This document shows, one piece after another, positions 15,546-24,097 of a stretch of DNA of 35,284 nucleotides. The first letter of the stretch is position 1, and each line of letters begins with the position of its first letter. The position numbers and the translations under genes were made by a program. Source of the DNA: Actinomycetes bacterium. Its GTDB lineage: Bacteria > Actinomycetota > Acidimicrobiia > Acidimicrobiales > Bog-793. The notes below the pieces were generated by a model. It saw nothing but the letters and a program-made list of their open reading frames with translations. It was not told the DNA's origin and did not search any database. Location: the NCBI GenBank assembly GCA_021809805.1, contig JAJZKA010000020.1, positions 1 through 35,284 on the forward strand, read 5' to 3'.

Positions 15546-16967
15546 TCAGCTCAGCTCGGACACGAAGCGCTCGAGCTGGCGCAGATTGCGGCACTCGACC
15601 ACCGCGTCGCAGCTCGGTTCGTACTGCGCGATCAGCGAGTCACCGCTGCCCCAATAGGCGCGGGGCTCAGGGTTGAGCCAGTACAGGCGCCGGGCGCGCC
15701 GGGCGAGGCCGGCGAGCACCTCGGGGTGCGCCGGATGGTAGTTGCCGCGCCCGTCCCCGAGCACCAGGACCGTCGAGCGCGCGGTGACGGCGTCGAGATA
15801 GCGCGCGGCGAAGCGGCTGAAGGCCCCGCCGTAGTCGGAGTGCCCGTCTGCCGCCACCACGGCCGCCTCGGTCTCGACACGCTCGATCGCCTCGGTGATG
15901 CTCGAGGACTGGGCGAAGATCCGGCTCACCTCGTCGATCCCGTCGATGAAGGCAAAGCTGCGCACGGCGGAGAACTGTGAGCCGAGCGCGTAGACGAGGT
16001 GCAAGGTGAAGCGGGCGAAGGCTGCCACGGAGCCCGAGACGTCGGCCAGCACGACCAACTCGGGCTTGGTGTGCCTCGGCAGGCGAAAGCGCGGCGAGAC
16101 GGGGACGCCCCCGGTCGACAGCGAGCGCCGGATGGTGGAGCGGAAATCAAGTGCGCCCTGGCGCCCGAGGCGGCGCCGGCGCGCCAGGCGGGCGGCGAGC
16201 ACGCGGGCGAGCGGCGCGAGCGAGCGGCGCATGGCCCCGAGATCGGTGCGCGAGGCGTGCATGAAGTCGATGTCCTCGACGAGATTGCGCCGCAGACTGC
16301 GGGCGACGGGCACGGCACCGCGCACCGCCGCGAGCCGGCGTGCCAGCTCGGCCTCGATCGAGTGGCGCAGCACTTGGGCCCGGTCTGCGACCGCCTCGCG
16401 TTGGAGGCGGCGCCGCAGTCCAAGATCCTCGATCTGGTCGAGCTCGGGGGGGGACTCGATCGTGCCCGCGCGTACCTGTTCGAGCAGTCCGGTCACGGTG
16501 CCGTCGAGATCGAGGCCTCGCAGCACCCGGTAGAGGTAATAGGAGAGGCCGACCGGCCGGTTCGGCTCGAGGCCGGCGAAGCGCTCGACGGCGAGCGCGG
16601 CGAGGCGGGTGAGATCGAGATCGCTTCGCCCGGACAACGCGTCCGCGAGTGCGGCGGCGAGTGATGCGGCGTCGAGCTCACCGGGAGGGTCTCCTCCCCC
16701 CCGCTCGCCGCCACCGCCGGGCTCGGCGGGCTCGGCGAGCGGCGCAGGTGCAGGCGCTTTGGCGAAGAAGACCTCAAAGACGGTGTCGAAGGCGCGCTGG
16801 TGGGTCACGTCCTTCACGAAGCTCGCCGCCAGCGCGGCCCGCAACACCTCCGGCCCCGCCAGCGGCAGCGCCTCGGTGGCGCGCACCGCGTCCAGGGTCT
16901 CGGTGAGCGATACCGGCAGGCCGGCCCGGCGCAGCTCGTCGGAGAACGCGGTGAGCGTGCCGATCAC
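15546..16967 (-). CDS. VWA-domain protein, CoxE-like
   Basis: This 473-residue protein has a C-terminal von Willebrand A domain with the metal-ion site DVSGS, followed by a conserved SDYGGAF and VLVLGDGRGNYHPAHP. The layout is that of CoxE-like proteins, which pair with MoxR-type AAA ATPases to mature metalloenzymes or complexes. The N-terminal half is helical-looking and charged, with an acidic/Gly/Pro hinge near residues 95-115. The GTG start at 16967 lies 24 bases after the MoxR stop. Known MoxR-VWA pairs act as chaperones; no client such as a CO dehydrogenase is encoded in this window, so the target is unknown. Confidence 0.85.
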   Translation of the reverse strand: MIGTLTAFSDELRRAGLPVSLTETLDAVRATEALPLAGPEVLRAALAASFVKDVTHQRAFDTVFEVFFAKAPAPAPLAEPAEPGGGGERGGGDPPGELDAASLAAALADALSGRSDLDLTRLAALAVERFAGLEPNRPVGLSYYLYRVLRGLDLDGTVTGLLEQVRAGTIESPPELDQIEDLGLRRRLQREAVADRAQVLRHSIEAELARRLAAVRGAVPVARSLRRNLVEDIDFMHASRTDLGAMRRSLAPLARVLAARLARRRRLGRQGALDFRSTIRRSLSTGGVPVSPRFRLPRHTKPELVVLADVSGSVAAFARFTLHLVYALGSQFSAVRSFAFIDGIDEVSRIFAQSSSITEAIERVETEAAVVAADGHSDYGGAFSRFAARYLDAVTARSTVLVLGDGRGNYHPAHPEVLAGLARRARRLYWLNPEPRAYWGSGDSLIAQYEPSCDAVVECRNLRQLERFVSELS

Positions 16968-16991
16968 CGCCAGCCTCCGCGTGCCCCGGGG

Positions 16992-17918
16992 TCAGGCACG
17001 CTCGCCGGCGAGCTCTCTCGCCGCCAGCTCGAGGTCGTGGCGGTGCTTCAACAACAAGCTCAACGTGGCCGTCGTGATCTCGCTCGAGAGGTGCTCCACC
17101 TCCAACAGCACCAACGTGCGCGCCCAGTCGAGGGTCTCGGACACCGACGGGCGCTTCTCGAGCTCGAGCTTGCGCAGGCTCGCCACCATCCGCGCAACCT
17201 CGCCGGCGAGGGCTTCCCCGATCTCGGGGACGCGCTCGAGCACGATCGCTCGCTCTCGCTCGAGGCTCGGGTAGTCCAGGTGCAGGTACAAACAGCGCCG
17301 CTTCAAGGCCTCGGAGAGCTCGCGGGTGTCGTTCGAGGTGAGCACCACGAGCGGCGTCGAGCGGGCGCGAACGGTACCGAGCTCGGGGATCGACACCTGG
17401 TACTCGGCGAGCACCTCGAGCATCAGGGCCTCGGTCTCGAGCTCGACGCGGTCCACCTCGTCGATCAACAACACCACCGGCTCGCTCGCGCTGATCGCCT
17501 CGAGCAACGGCCGGGCGAGGAGAAACTCCTCGGAGAACAAATCGGCCTCCAAGGAGCGCCAGCGCCCGTCTGTTGCGCCCTCGGCCGGGCGGTCGGCCTG
17601 GATGCGCAGCAACTGCTTGCGGTAGTTCCATTCATAGAGCGCCTTGGACTCATCGAGCCCCTCATAACACTGCAACCGGATGAGCCGGGAACCCGCGAGC
17701 GCTGCCGCGGACTTGGCGAGCTCGGTCTTGCCGGTGCCCGCCGGCCCCTCGACGAGGACCGGCTTGTGCAGCTGGTTGGCGAGGTACAAGACCGTCGCGA
17801 TCTGTTCGTCCGCGAGGTAGCCGACGCTGCGCAGGCCGTCCACGAGCGCGCTCGGGCTCGAGAAGCTGGGCGCGTCCGAAAAGCGCGTCCGGACCAGCGG
17901 ATCGCCCGCCGCGCTCAT
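16992..17918 (-). CDS. MoxR-family AAA+ ATPase
   Basis: MoxR ATPases remodel or activate protein complexes together with VWA partners. In this 308-residue protein Walker A is GPAGTGKT (residues 58-65), Walker B is VVLLIDEVDR, sensor 1 is VLTSNDTRELSEALKRRC, and the YEGLDESKALYEWNYRKQ segment is typical of the subgroup found beside CoxE-like genes. The ATG at 17918 overlaps the proA stop as ATGA. The open frame continues upstream inside proA but has no family resemblance. It almost certainly works with the VWA protein downstream. Confidence 0.9.
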   Translation of the reverse strand: MSAAGDPLVRTRFSDAPSFSSPSALVDGLRSVGYLADEQIATVLYLANQLHKPVLVEGPAGTGKTELAKSAAALAGSRLIRLQCYEGLDESKALYEWNYRKQLLRIQADRPAEGATDGRWRSLEADLFSEEFLLARPLLEAISASEPVVLLIDEVDRVELETEALMLEVLAEYQVSIPELGTVRARSTPLVVLTSNDTRELSEALKRRCLYLHLDYPSLERERAIVLERVPEIGEALAGEVARMVASLRKLELEKRPSVSETLDWARTLVLLEVEHLSSEITTATLSLLLKHRHDLELAARELAGERA

Positions 17919-19180
17919 TGGCGAACCTGGCCGTCGCCCTCGATCACGTACTTCACGCACGTCAGCTCCTCGAGGCCCATCGGCCCGCGGGCGTGCAGCT
18001 TCTGGGTGGAGATGCCGATCTCGGCGCCAAGGCCGAGCTCGCCGCCGTCGACAAAGCGCGTCGAGGCGTTGACGAGCACGGCGGCGGCGTCGACCTCGCG
18101 CACGAACCGGTTCGCCGCCACGAGGTCGCCGGTGACGATGGCCTCGGAATGGCCGGTGGAATAGCGGCGGATGTGGGCAATCGCCGCGTCGAGGTCGGCG
18201 ACGACCGCCACCGCCAGGCGCAGGTCCAAGAACTCGGTTGCGTACTCCACCTCGCTCGCCGGCTCGGCGCCCGGCACGAGGGCGCGCGTCGCCTCGTCGC
18301 CGTAGAAGGTGACGGCCGGCATCGCCGCGGCGAGGCGGGGCAGAAACGTTGCGGCGACCCGCTCGTGCACGAGCAACGTCTCGGCCGCATTGCACACGCT
18401 CGGGCGCTGGGTCTTGGCGTTGAGCACGATCTGTTCGGCCATCGCGAGATCGGCGGCAGCATCGACATAGACGTGGCAGTTCCCATCCCCGTCGAGGACG
18501 AAGGGCACCGTGGCCTGTTCCATCACGAGCGAGACGAGTCCATGGCCCCCGCGGGGCACGAGGCAGTCGATCAGGCCGCGGAGGCGAACGAACTCGGCCA
18601 CGGTCTCACGCCGGGCGTCCTCGACGAGCTGGACCGCGTCAGGCGGCAGCCCCGCCTTGGCGATCCCTTCGCGCAGCGCGGCCGCGATCGCCTTGTTCGA
18701 CTCGAGCGCTCCCGCTGATCCCCGCAGGAGCACCGCGTTGCCGGACTTCAAACAGAGCGCCGCGGCATCTGAGGTGACGTTCGGGCGGTTCTCGTAGACG
18801 ATGCCGATGACGCCGAGCGGGACGCGCACGCGCCGGACTCGCAAGCCGTTCGGACGCACGCCCCCCGACACGACTGTCCCGACCGGATCCGCCAGCGTCA
18901 TCACCGCGCGCAGGCCGTCGGCCATGGCGGCGAGCCGCCGCTCGTCCAGGCGCAAGCGGTCGACAACGGCGCCGGAGGCTCCCTCGGCGCTGCTTCTCTC
19001 GAGGTCCGTGCAATTCGCTGCAAGAATGGTCGCTCCGGCCGCCTCCAGGCAGTCCGCGGCCGCCGACAGCGCCGCATCCTTGGTCGCGCTCGAGGCAACG
19101 GCAAGCCCATGGGACGCCCGCTGCGCCCGCTCGCCAAGCACGCGCAGCGCTGGGGGTGGCTGGGTGGAGGACGTGGCCAT
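17915..19180 (-). CDS. proA: Gamma-glutamyl phosphate reductase
   Basis: ProA reduces gamma-glutamyl phosphate to the semialdehyde with NADPH, the second step of proline synthesis. The 421-residue protein belongs to the aldehyde dehydrogenase fold. It shows VPLGVIGIVYENRPNVTSDA, CLKSGNAVLLRGS, PRGGHGLVSLV and QRPSVCNAAETLL with catalytic Cys263, plus GTRFVDGG-like ASTRFVDGGELGLGAEIGIS. I chose ATG 19180; the frame stays open upstream but the extra sequence lies over proB. It is 40 bases from proB and overlaps the MoxR gene. Confidence 0.96.
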   Translation of the reverse strand: MATSSTQPPPALRVLGERAQRASHGLAVASSATKDAALSAAADCLEAAGATILAANCTDLERSSAEGASGAVVDRLRLDERRLAAMADGLRAVMTLADPVGTVVSGGVRPNGLRVRRVRVPLGVIGIVYENRPNVTSDAAALCLKSGNAVLLRGSAGALESNKAIAAALREGIAKAGLPPDAVQLVEDARRETVAEFVRLRGLIDCLVPRGGHGLVSLVMEQATVPFVLDGDGNCHVYVDAAADLAMAEQIVLNAKTQRPSVCNAAETLLVHERVAATFLPRLAAAMPAVTFYGDEATRALVPGAEPASEVEYATEFLDLRLAVAVVADLDAAIAHIRRYSTGHSEAIVTGDLVAANRFVREVDAAAVLVNASTRFVDGGELGLGAEIGISTQKLHARGPMGLEELTCVKYVIEGDGQVRQ

Positions 19181-19220
19181 GCCCGAGCCTAACGGCTCGG
19201 GGAATGGGGCGAGAGGGCGC

Positions 19221-20336
19221 TCAGCTCGGCGCGAGCACGACCAGGTCGTCGCGATGGACCACCTCGACTGCGAGGTCGGCGGGCAGCTCGGCCGTGCGCC
19301 GGCCGAGCCACTCGTCCTGGCGCACCGCCGGGACACGCACGATCCCCTTGGCGAACACCTCGCCGTCGGGTCCCGCGATCTCGACCGCTTCGTCGACACC
19401 GAACGCGCCCTCGGCCGCGACGACCCCTGCGGCGAGCAGCGATGCCTCGCGCTCGACGAGCGCGGCGCGCGCGCCCGCGTCGACGGTGAGGCGCCCGGCC
19501 GCCGGGAGGGCAAAGGCGATCCAGCAGCGCCGCGCCCCGAGGCGGCGTGCCTCGGGCAGCACCACGGTCCCCGCGCCCACCACGCCCGCCATTGCCTCCA
19601 ACAGCACCGCCGGGCGGTGCGCGGCGGCGATCACGGCGCGGATCCCCGACCACGCCGCCATGCGGGCGGCGGCGAGCTTGGAAGCCATGCCACCCGAGCC
19701 CTCCGGCGTGCCGGGGCCACCGGCGATCGCTGCGTAGCCGGCATCCGCGGCACGGACCTGCTCGACGAGCGACGCGTCAGCGACCTGGCGCGGATCGGCG
19801 CTGAGAAGCCCGGCGGTGTCGGTAAGCAGGACCAAGAGCTCGGCGCCGAGCAAGGTCGCCACGAGCGCCGCAAGTCGGTCGTTGTCGCCAAAACGGATCT
19901 CGTCATCGGCGACCGCGTCGTTCTCGTTGACCACCGGCACCACCCCGAGCTCGAGGAGTCGCCACAAGGTGGCGCGCGCGTGTAAATACCGGCGGCGCTC
20001 GCCAAAGTCCGACGGGGCGAGGAGCACCTGCGCGGCGAGCAGGCCCCGCTCGGCAAGCGCGTCGTCATAGACCCGCATCAGTCGATGCTGGCCGATCGCC
20101 GAGAGTGCCTGCAGGGTCGTCGCGTCGACGGGGCGGCCGCCTTGTGGGCGCAGCGTCGCCACCCCGGCGGTGACTGCTCCCGAGGTCACCACGACGACCT
20201 GGTGCCCGTGCGCGCGCAGCTCGGCAACCTCACCGCAGAGCTTGTGCACCGCCTCGCCGTCAACGAGACCCGACGGGCCGGTCACCGAGGAGGTCCCGAT
20301 CTTCGCGACGACGATCACGGCGCCACTGTGGCACAT
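19221..20336 (-). CDS. proB: Glutamate 5-kinase with PUA domain
   Basis: ProB phosphorylates glutamate on its gamma carboxyl, the committed and proline-inhibited step of proline synthesis. The N-terminal amino-acid kinase domain shows VVAKIGTSSVTG, VVVVTSGAVTAGV, FGDNDRLAALVA and GSGGMASKLAAARMA. The C-terminal PUA domain begins near residue 275 (LTVDAGARAALVEREASLL). The length of about 371 residues fits the two-domain form. ATG 20336 is used; GTG 20318, six codons later, sits nearer the conserved core and is also possible. No clear Shine-Dalgarno precedes either. The gene starts 13 bases after the obgE stop. Confidence 0.95.
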   Translation of the reverse strand: MCHSGAVIVVAKIGTSSVTGPSGLVDGEAVHKLCGEVAELRAHGHQVVVVTSGAVTAGVATLRPQGGRPVDATTLQALSAIGQHRLMRVYDDALAERGLLAAQVLLAPSDFGERRRYLHARATLWRLLELGVVPVVNENDAVADDEIRFGDNDRLAALVATLLGAELLVLLTDTAGLLSADPRQVADASLVEQVRAADAGYAAIAGGPGTPEGSGGMASKLAAARMAAWSGIRAVIAAAHRPAVLLEAMAGVVGAGTVVLPEARRLGARRCWIAFALPAAGRLTVDAGARAALVEREASLLAAGVVAAEGAFGVDEAVEIAGPDGEVFAKGIVRVPAVRQDEWLGRRTAELPADLAVEVVHRDDLVVLAPS

Positions 20337-20349
20337 CGGTGCCGGGTCG

Positions 20350-21621
20350 CTACTGATCCGGCTCGTAGTCGAACATGAGCTCGCCGATGCGCACGGAGTC
20401 GCCCTCGCGCGCCCCGGCGCGCGCCAGGGCTCGGAAGACGCCAAGGCGGCGAAGCCGCGCCTGGACGAGCACCAGCGCGTCGGTGTTGGTGAGGTCCGAC
20501 AGCGCGACGGCGCGAACCGCCTCGCGACCTTCGACGACGTAGGCCGCTCCCTCGCGCACGACCCGCACGCCCTCGGCGACCGGATGGTGCACGATCGCCT
20601 CCCCGACACGCACCGGGACGGTGGCGCGGGCATCGGCCACCAGGTGGGCAAGGCGCGCCACGAGCTCGCCCAGGCCCTCGCCCGTTGCCGAGGAGATGAC
20701 AAGGTCACCGTGATAGCTCTCTCGGTCCGGGCGCAGGTCTTCGACGACCCGGTCGGCGCGCGAGCCGATGACGAGCCGCGGCCGCTCGAGCAGTTCGGCG
20801 CGATGACGCCCGAGCTCATCGAGGAGCACGGTGATCTGCTCGCTCGGAGCTCGGCCCGCGTCCTCGCCAAGATCGACGAGCACCAAGAGCACCCGGGCGC
20901 GCTCGACGTGGCGCAAGAAGCGGTGGCCGAGCCCGCGCCCTTCGCTCGCCCCCTCGACGAGCCCGGGGATGTCGGCGACGACGAACTCCTCTCCGGCCTC
21001 CCCGCGTCCGCCGAGCCGCACGACGCCGAGGTGCGGCTCGAGCGTGGTGAAGGGGTAGTCGGCAACCTTGGGGCGAGCGGCCGAGATCCGCGAGATGAGC
21101 GAGGACTTCCCCGCGTTGGGGAAGCCGACGAGCGCGACATCGGCGAGCAGTTTCAGCTCGAGATCGAGCCAGCGCTCCTCGCCGACCTCGCCCTGCTCGG
21201 CAAAGCCGGGCGCGCGCAGGCGATTCGAGAGGAAGCGGGCATTTCCGCGCCCACCGCGCCCACCGCTCGCCGCGATCAGGCGATCGCCCGGGCCCGCGAG
21301 GTCGGCGAGGACGGACCCATCTCGGTCGCGGACCACGGTGCCCTCGGGAACCGCAACGATGAGCGGCGCGCCGCTGTGGCCGTGCCGCCGGGCACCGCTG
21401 CCGTGGGTACCGTTTGCAGCGCGCCGATGCGGATAGTCCCGGAAGGCGAGGAGCGAGACCGCACGCGTCGTGGCCTCCAAGATGACGTCCCCACCGGTTC
21501 CGCCATCCCCGCCGTCCGGCCCGCCGCGCGCGACATGGGCCTCACGCCGGAACGAGACGGCGCCCGCACCGCCGTCTCCGGCCTTGACGTGGACCTGGGC
21601 CTCGTCGACGAAGCTCGCCAT
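20350..21621 (-). CDS. obgE: GTPase Obg
   Basis: Obg is a large-subunit assembly and stress GTPase. The 423-residue product has the Gly-rich Obg fold (residues 1-158: GDGGAGAVSFRRE, GGPDGGDGG, GGRGGRGN), a G domain with the P-loop GFPNAGKS (166-173), switch PFTT, DIPGL, and a degenerate-looking G4 reading IGSRAD where NKxD is common. A C-terminal OCT-type domain follows (about 340-420), ending IGELMFDYEPD. It follows rplU-rpmA, the near-universal order. The G4 variant deserves checking but similar variants occur in actinobacterial Obg proteins, as far as I recall. Confidence 0.96.
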   Translation of the reverse strand: MASFVDEAQVHVKAGDGGAGAVSFRREAHVARGGPDGGDGGTGGDVILEATTRAVSLLAFRDYPHRRAANGTHGSGARRHGHSGAPLIVAVPEGTVVRDRDGSVLADLAGPGDRLIAASGGRGGRGNARFLSNRLRAPGFAEQGEVGEERWLDLELKLLADVALVGFPNAGKSSLISRISAARPKVADYPFTTLEPHLGVVRLGGRGEAGEEFVVADIPGLVEGASEGRGLGHRFLRHVERARVLLVLVDLGEDAGRAPSEQITVLLDELGRHRAELLERPRLVIGSRADRVVEDLRPDRESYHGDLVISSATGEGLGELVARLAHLVADARATVPVRVGEAIVHHPVAEGVRVVREGAAYVVEGREAVRAVALSDLTNTDALVLVQARLRRLGVFRALARAGAREGDSVRIGELMFDYEPDQ

Positions 21622-21698
21622 CGAAAAGGACGCCGCACCTGGTCACGCCACAAGGGCGCGCAACGGCGCCGGTGGGGCGCCCTCGTGGTGCAGCGCCG

Positions 21699-21950
21699 CT
21701 AGGCCTCGACGATGTCGACGAGGTGGCGACCGCGCCGGCTGGCGAAGCGAACGGTCCCGGATGCGAGGGCAAACAAGGTGTCGTCGCCGCCTCGCCCGAC
21801 GTTCTCGCCGGGGTGGAAACGCGTGCCACGCTGGCGCACCAAGATGGTGCCGGCGTGCACCGAGGTGCCGTCCGAGGCCTTCACGCCAAGACGCTGCGCG
21901 TGGGAGTCACGGCCGTTGCGGGTTGAGCCCCCGCCCTTGGTCTTCGACAT
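21699..21950 (-). CDS. rpmA: 50S ribosomal protein L27
   Basis: L27 reaches the peptidyl-transferase centre with its N-terminal tail. The 83-residue protein has the invariant [20 protein letters not shown] block, followed by [28 protein letters not shown], split here between two motifs. The N-terminus reads MSKTKGGG instead of the common MAHKKGGG. There is no sign of the cleavable extension found in Firmicutes. It starts 9 bases after the rplU stop. Confidence 0.97.
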   Translation of the reverse strand: MSKTKGGGSTRNGRDSHAQRLGVKASDGTSVHAGTILVRQRGTRFHPGENVGRGGDDTLFALASGTVRFASRRGRHLVDIVEA

Positions 21951-21959
21951 CGATCCCTC

Positions 21960-22295
21960 CTAGGCGCGAGTGCCGGACGAGCCGGCACCGGCGGCGATGC
22001 CGGTGATCTCGACCGTCGTGTAGTGCTGGCGGTGGCCGAACCGACGCCGACCCCGGGCCTTGGGCTTGTAGGTAAAGCCCACGATCTTCGGTCCCTTGGA
22101 CCAGCCGACCACCCGGCCGGTCACCGTCGCGCCCTCGAGCGCAGACCCGGTCGCCGTCACCTGCTCGCCGTCGACAAGGAGCACCGGATGAAAGGAGACG
22201 TCCTCTCCCTCGGCGGCTCCGAGAAGCTCGACGTCGATACGCGAGCCGATCTCGACCCGCTCTTGTTTTCCGCCCGTGGCGATCACCGCGTACAT
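21960..22295 (-). CDS. rplU: 50S ribosomal protein L21
   Basis: L21 binds 23S rRNA. The 111-residue protein starts MYAVIATGGKQERVEIGSRI and has VLLVDGEQVT, ATVTGRVVGWSKGPKIVGF and the basic YKPKARGRRRFGHRQHYTTV signature. About ten extra Ala/Gly/Ser residues follow the conserved end. It heads the rplU-rpmA-obgE-proB-proA run, and a -10-like TAACAT sits 9 bases upstream with no Shine-Dalgarno. Confidence 0.97.
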   Translation of the reverse strand: MYAVIATGGKQERVEIGSRIDVELLGAAEGEDVSFHPVLLVDGEQVTATGSALEGATVTGRVVGWSKGPKIVGFTYKPKARGRRRFGHRQHYTTVEITGIAAGAGSSGTRA

Positions 22296-22304
22296 CGGTC
22301 GCAG

Positions 22305-22310
22305 ATGTTA
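22305..22310 (-). promoter_or_regulatory. -10 element close to the rplU start
   Basis: On the minus strand TAACAT is separated by 9 bases from ATG 22295, so a transcript would have a leader of only a few bases. No clear -35 stands at 17-18 bases. It would serve rplU-rpmA-obgE-proBA. Confidence 0.4.
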
Positions 22311-22342
22311 GCAAGCCTGAGCGACCCCGCTGACCGCCGCCC

Positions 22343-24097
22343 TCACTCGGGGGCGTCAGGGAAGACGATGCCTCGTCCCTTGCACATCGGGCAGGTCTGC
22401 GAAAGCGATTCGACCAGGCCCTCCCCGACGCGTTTGCGGGTCATCTCGATGAGGCCGAGCTCGGAGATGTCGCAGACCTGCGTCGGCGTCTTGTCGCGCA
22501 TCAGCGCCTGGCGCAGGGTCGTCACGACCTCCTGGCGATTGCCCCTGACCTCCATGTCGATGAAGTCAATGACAATGATGCCGCCGATGTCGCGCAGGCG
22601 GAGCTGGCGGGCGATCTCCTCGGCCGCCTCGAGGTTGTTGCGGAATACGGTCTCTTCCAGGCTTGAGGAGCCCACGTTCTTACCCGTGTTGACGTCGATC
22701 ACCGTGAGCGCCTCGGTGCGCTCGATGATGAGCGACCCGCCCGAGGGCAGCCACACCTTGCGGTCGAGCGCCTTGTGGAGCTGCTCGTGGACGTGGTGAC
22801 GCTCAAAGAGCGGGAGCGCTTCGATCTCAGGGTCATACAGCTCCACGCGATCGGCGAGCGCCGGGTCGATGTCGGCGACATAGGCGCGCACCGCGTCATA
22901 GAGGTCGGGGTCGTCGATGATGACACCCCGGTACTCCTCGGTGAACTCCTCACGGATCGCCCGCAGCGCGAGGTGTGGTTCGGCGTGCAAGAGCGCCGGT
23001 GCAGGGAGGTGCTTGGCCTTTTCCTCGATCTCATGCCAGCGCGAAAGGAGCGCCTCGACGTCGCGGCGCAGCTCGAGAGCGCTCACGCCCTCCGCTGCGG
23101 TGCGCACGATGATGCCGTGGCCTTCGGGCCGCACGTCGTCGAGCAGCTTGCGGAGCCGCTTGCGCTCGTTGTCGTCGAGGCGCTTTGAGATCCCGCTCGC
23201 CGTCGAGTTCGGCACGAGCACGACGAAGCGGCCCGGCAGCGACACCTCCTCGGTGAGGCGTGCTCCCTTCAGGCCGATCGGGTTCTTGGTCACCTGGCAG
23301 ACGATCGTCTGGCCGGGGCGCAAGAGGTGCTCGATGCGGGTCGCTCCCAGGTCGCGCTCGATCGAGTCGTCTCGCTCGGCGTGCACGTCGCCCCAGTACA
23401 AGACGGCGTTCTTCGGCGTGCCGATGTCGACGAAGGCCGCCTCCATGCCCGGAAGGACGTTCTTCACCCGACCGCGGTAGATGTTGCCGTCGATCTGGTT
23501 GGCATCCGCGTGGTTGCGGGCGACGTGGTGCTCGATGAGTGAGCGGCCCTCGAGGACGGCGATTTGGGTCACGTCGCGCTCGGCGTGCACACACATCAAG
23601 TAGCGGCCGACCGGACGGCCCTTGCGCTCGCGGCCGCGGCGACGGCGCGACGAGCCAGCGTCGACGGTCTGGTCTTCGTCCTCCATGAGCGCGCGGGCGC
23701 CCCCCCGCGTGCGCGTGCGGGGTGCGCTGGCGGGCGGAGATGCTGGGGCCGACTCGAGCGCGGCGCTCGCGCCTTGGGGTTCGACAGCCGGACGGTTACC
23801 GCCACCGCCTCGCCCGCGCCCACCTCGTCGGCGGCGCCGCGGCTTGCCGCTCGCGCCCTTTTCGTCGTTCTCGGGGGCCTCGGGATGCACCGCGCTGGGC
23901 GCCGGCGGGCTCGACTCGGCCTCGGCGCGCAACGCTGGCGCCGGACGGGAGTCGCCGATCTGGGGCTTGCGGCGCGCGGCCGCGGAGCTAGGCGCCGGAC
24001 CTGCGGGTTCGGCCGAGGTGGCGAGGGTGCTCGGCGCGGCGCCGACCGCTTGGTTCACCTGGCGACCATCGCGCTGGCCGTTCGACTGCTCGGACAT
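22343..24097 (-). CDS. rng: Ribonuclease E/G
   Basis: This endoribonuclease processes rRNA and decays mRNA. The protein of about 584 residues has an unusual order of parts: a disordered N-terminal arm (about 1-165) with Pro/Ala and Arg-Gly-rich stretches ([14 protein letters not shown]), then an S1 domain (NIYRGRVKNVLPGMEAAFVDIG) and the 5'-sensor/RNase H-like and DNase I-like parts. The catalytic Asp residues lie in TVIDVNTGKN and VIDFIDM, and the zinc-link is CPMCKGRG close to the C-terminus. There is no C-terminal scaffold; actinobacterial forms often carry the disordered arm at the N-terminus. ATG 24097 is preceded by GAAGGGA about 10 bases away. It stands next to rplU, a common arrangement. 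Confidence 0.94.
   Translation of the reverse strand: MSEQSNGQRDGRQVNQAVGAAPSTLATSAEPAGPAPSSAAARRKPQIGDSRPAPALRAEAESSPPAPSAVHPEAPENDEKGASGKPRRRRRGGRGRGGGGNRPAVEPQGASAALESAPASPPASAPRTRTRGGARALMEDEDQTVDAGSSRRRRGRERKGRPVGRYLMCVHAERDVTQIAVLEGRSLIEHHVARNHADANQIDGNIYRGRVKNVLPGMEAAFVDIGTPKNAVLYWGDVHAERDDSIERDLGATRIEHLLRPGQTIVCQVTKNPIGLKGARLTEEVSLPGRFVVLVPNSTASGISKRLDDNERKRLRKLLDDVRPEGHGIIVRTAAEGVSALELRRDVEALLSRWHEIEEKAKHLPAPALLHAEPHLALRAIREEFTEEYRGVIIDDPDLYDAVRAYVADIDPALADRVELYDPEIEALPLFERHHVHEQLHKALDRKVWLPSGGSLIIERTEALTVIDVNTGKNVGSSSLEETVFRNNLEAAEEIARQLRLRDIGGIIVIDFIDMEVRGNRQEVVTTLRQALMRDKTPTQVCDISELGLIEMTRKRVGEGLVESLSQTCPMCKGRGIVFPDAPE

Noticed and set aside
17919-18395. Upstream extension of the MoxR frame
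   Set aside because: It overlaps proA out of frame and lacks AAA+ similarity; ATG 17918 with an ATGA overlap is the natural start.
20350-21140. N-terminal 270 codons of an open frame running into proB
   Set aside because: They overlap obgE in another frame and resemble no kinase; the family match begins only at about 20336.
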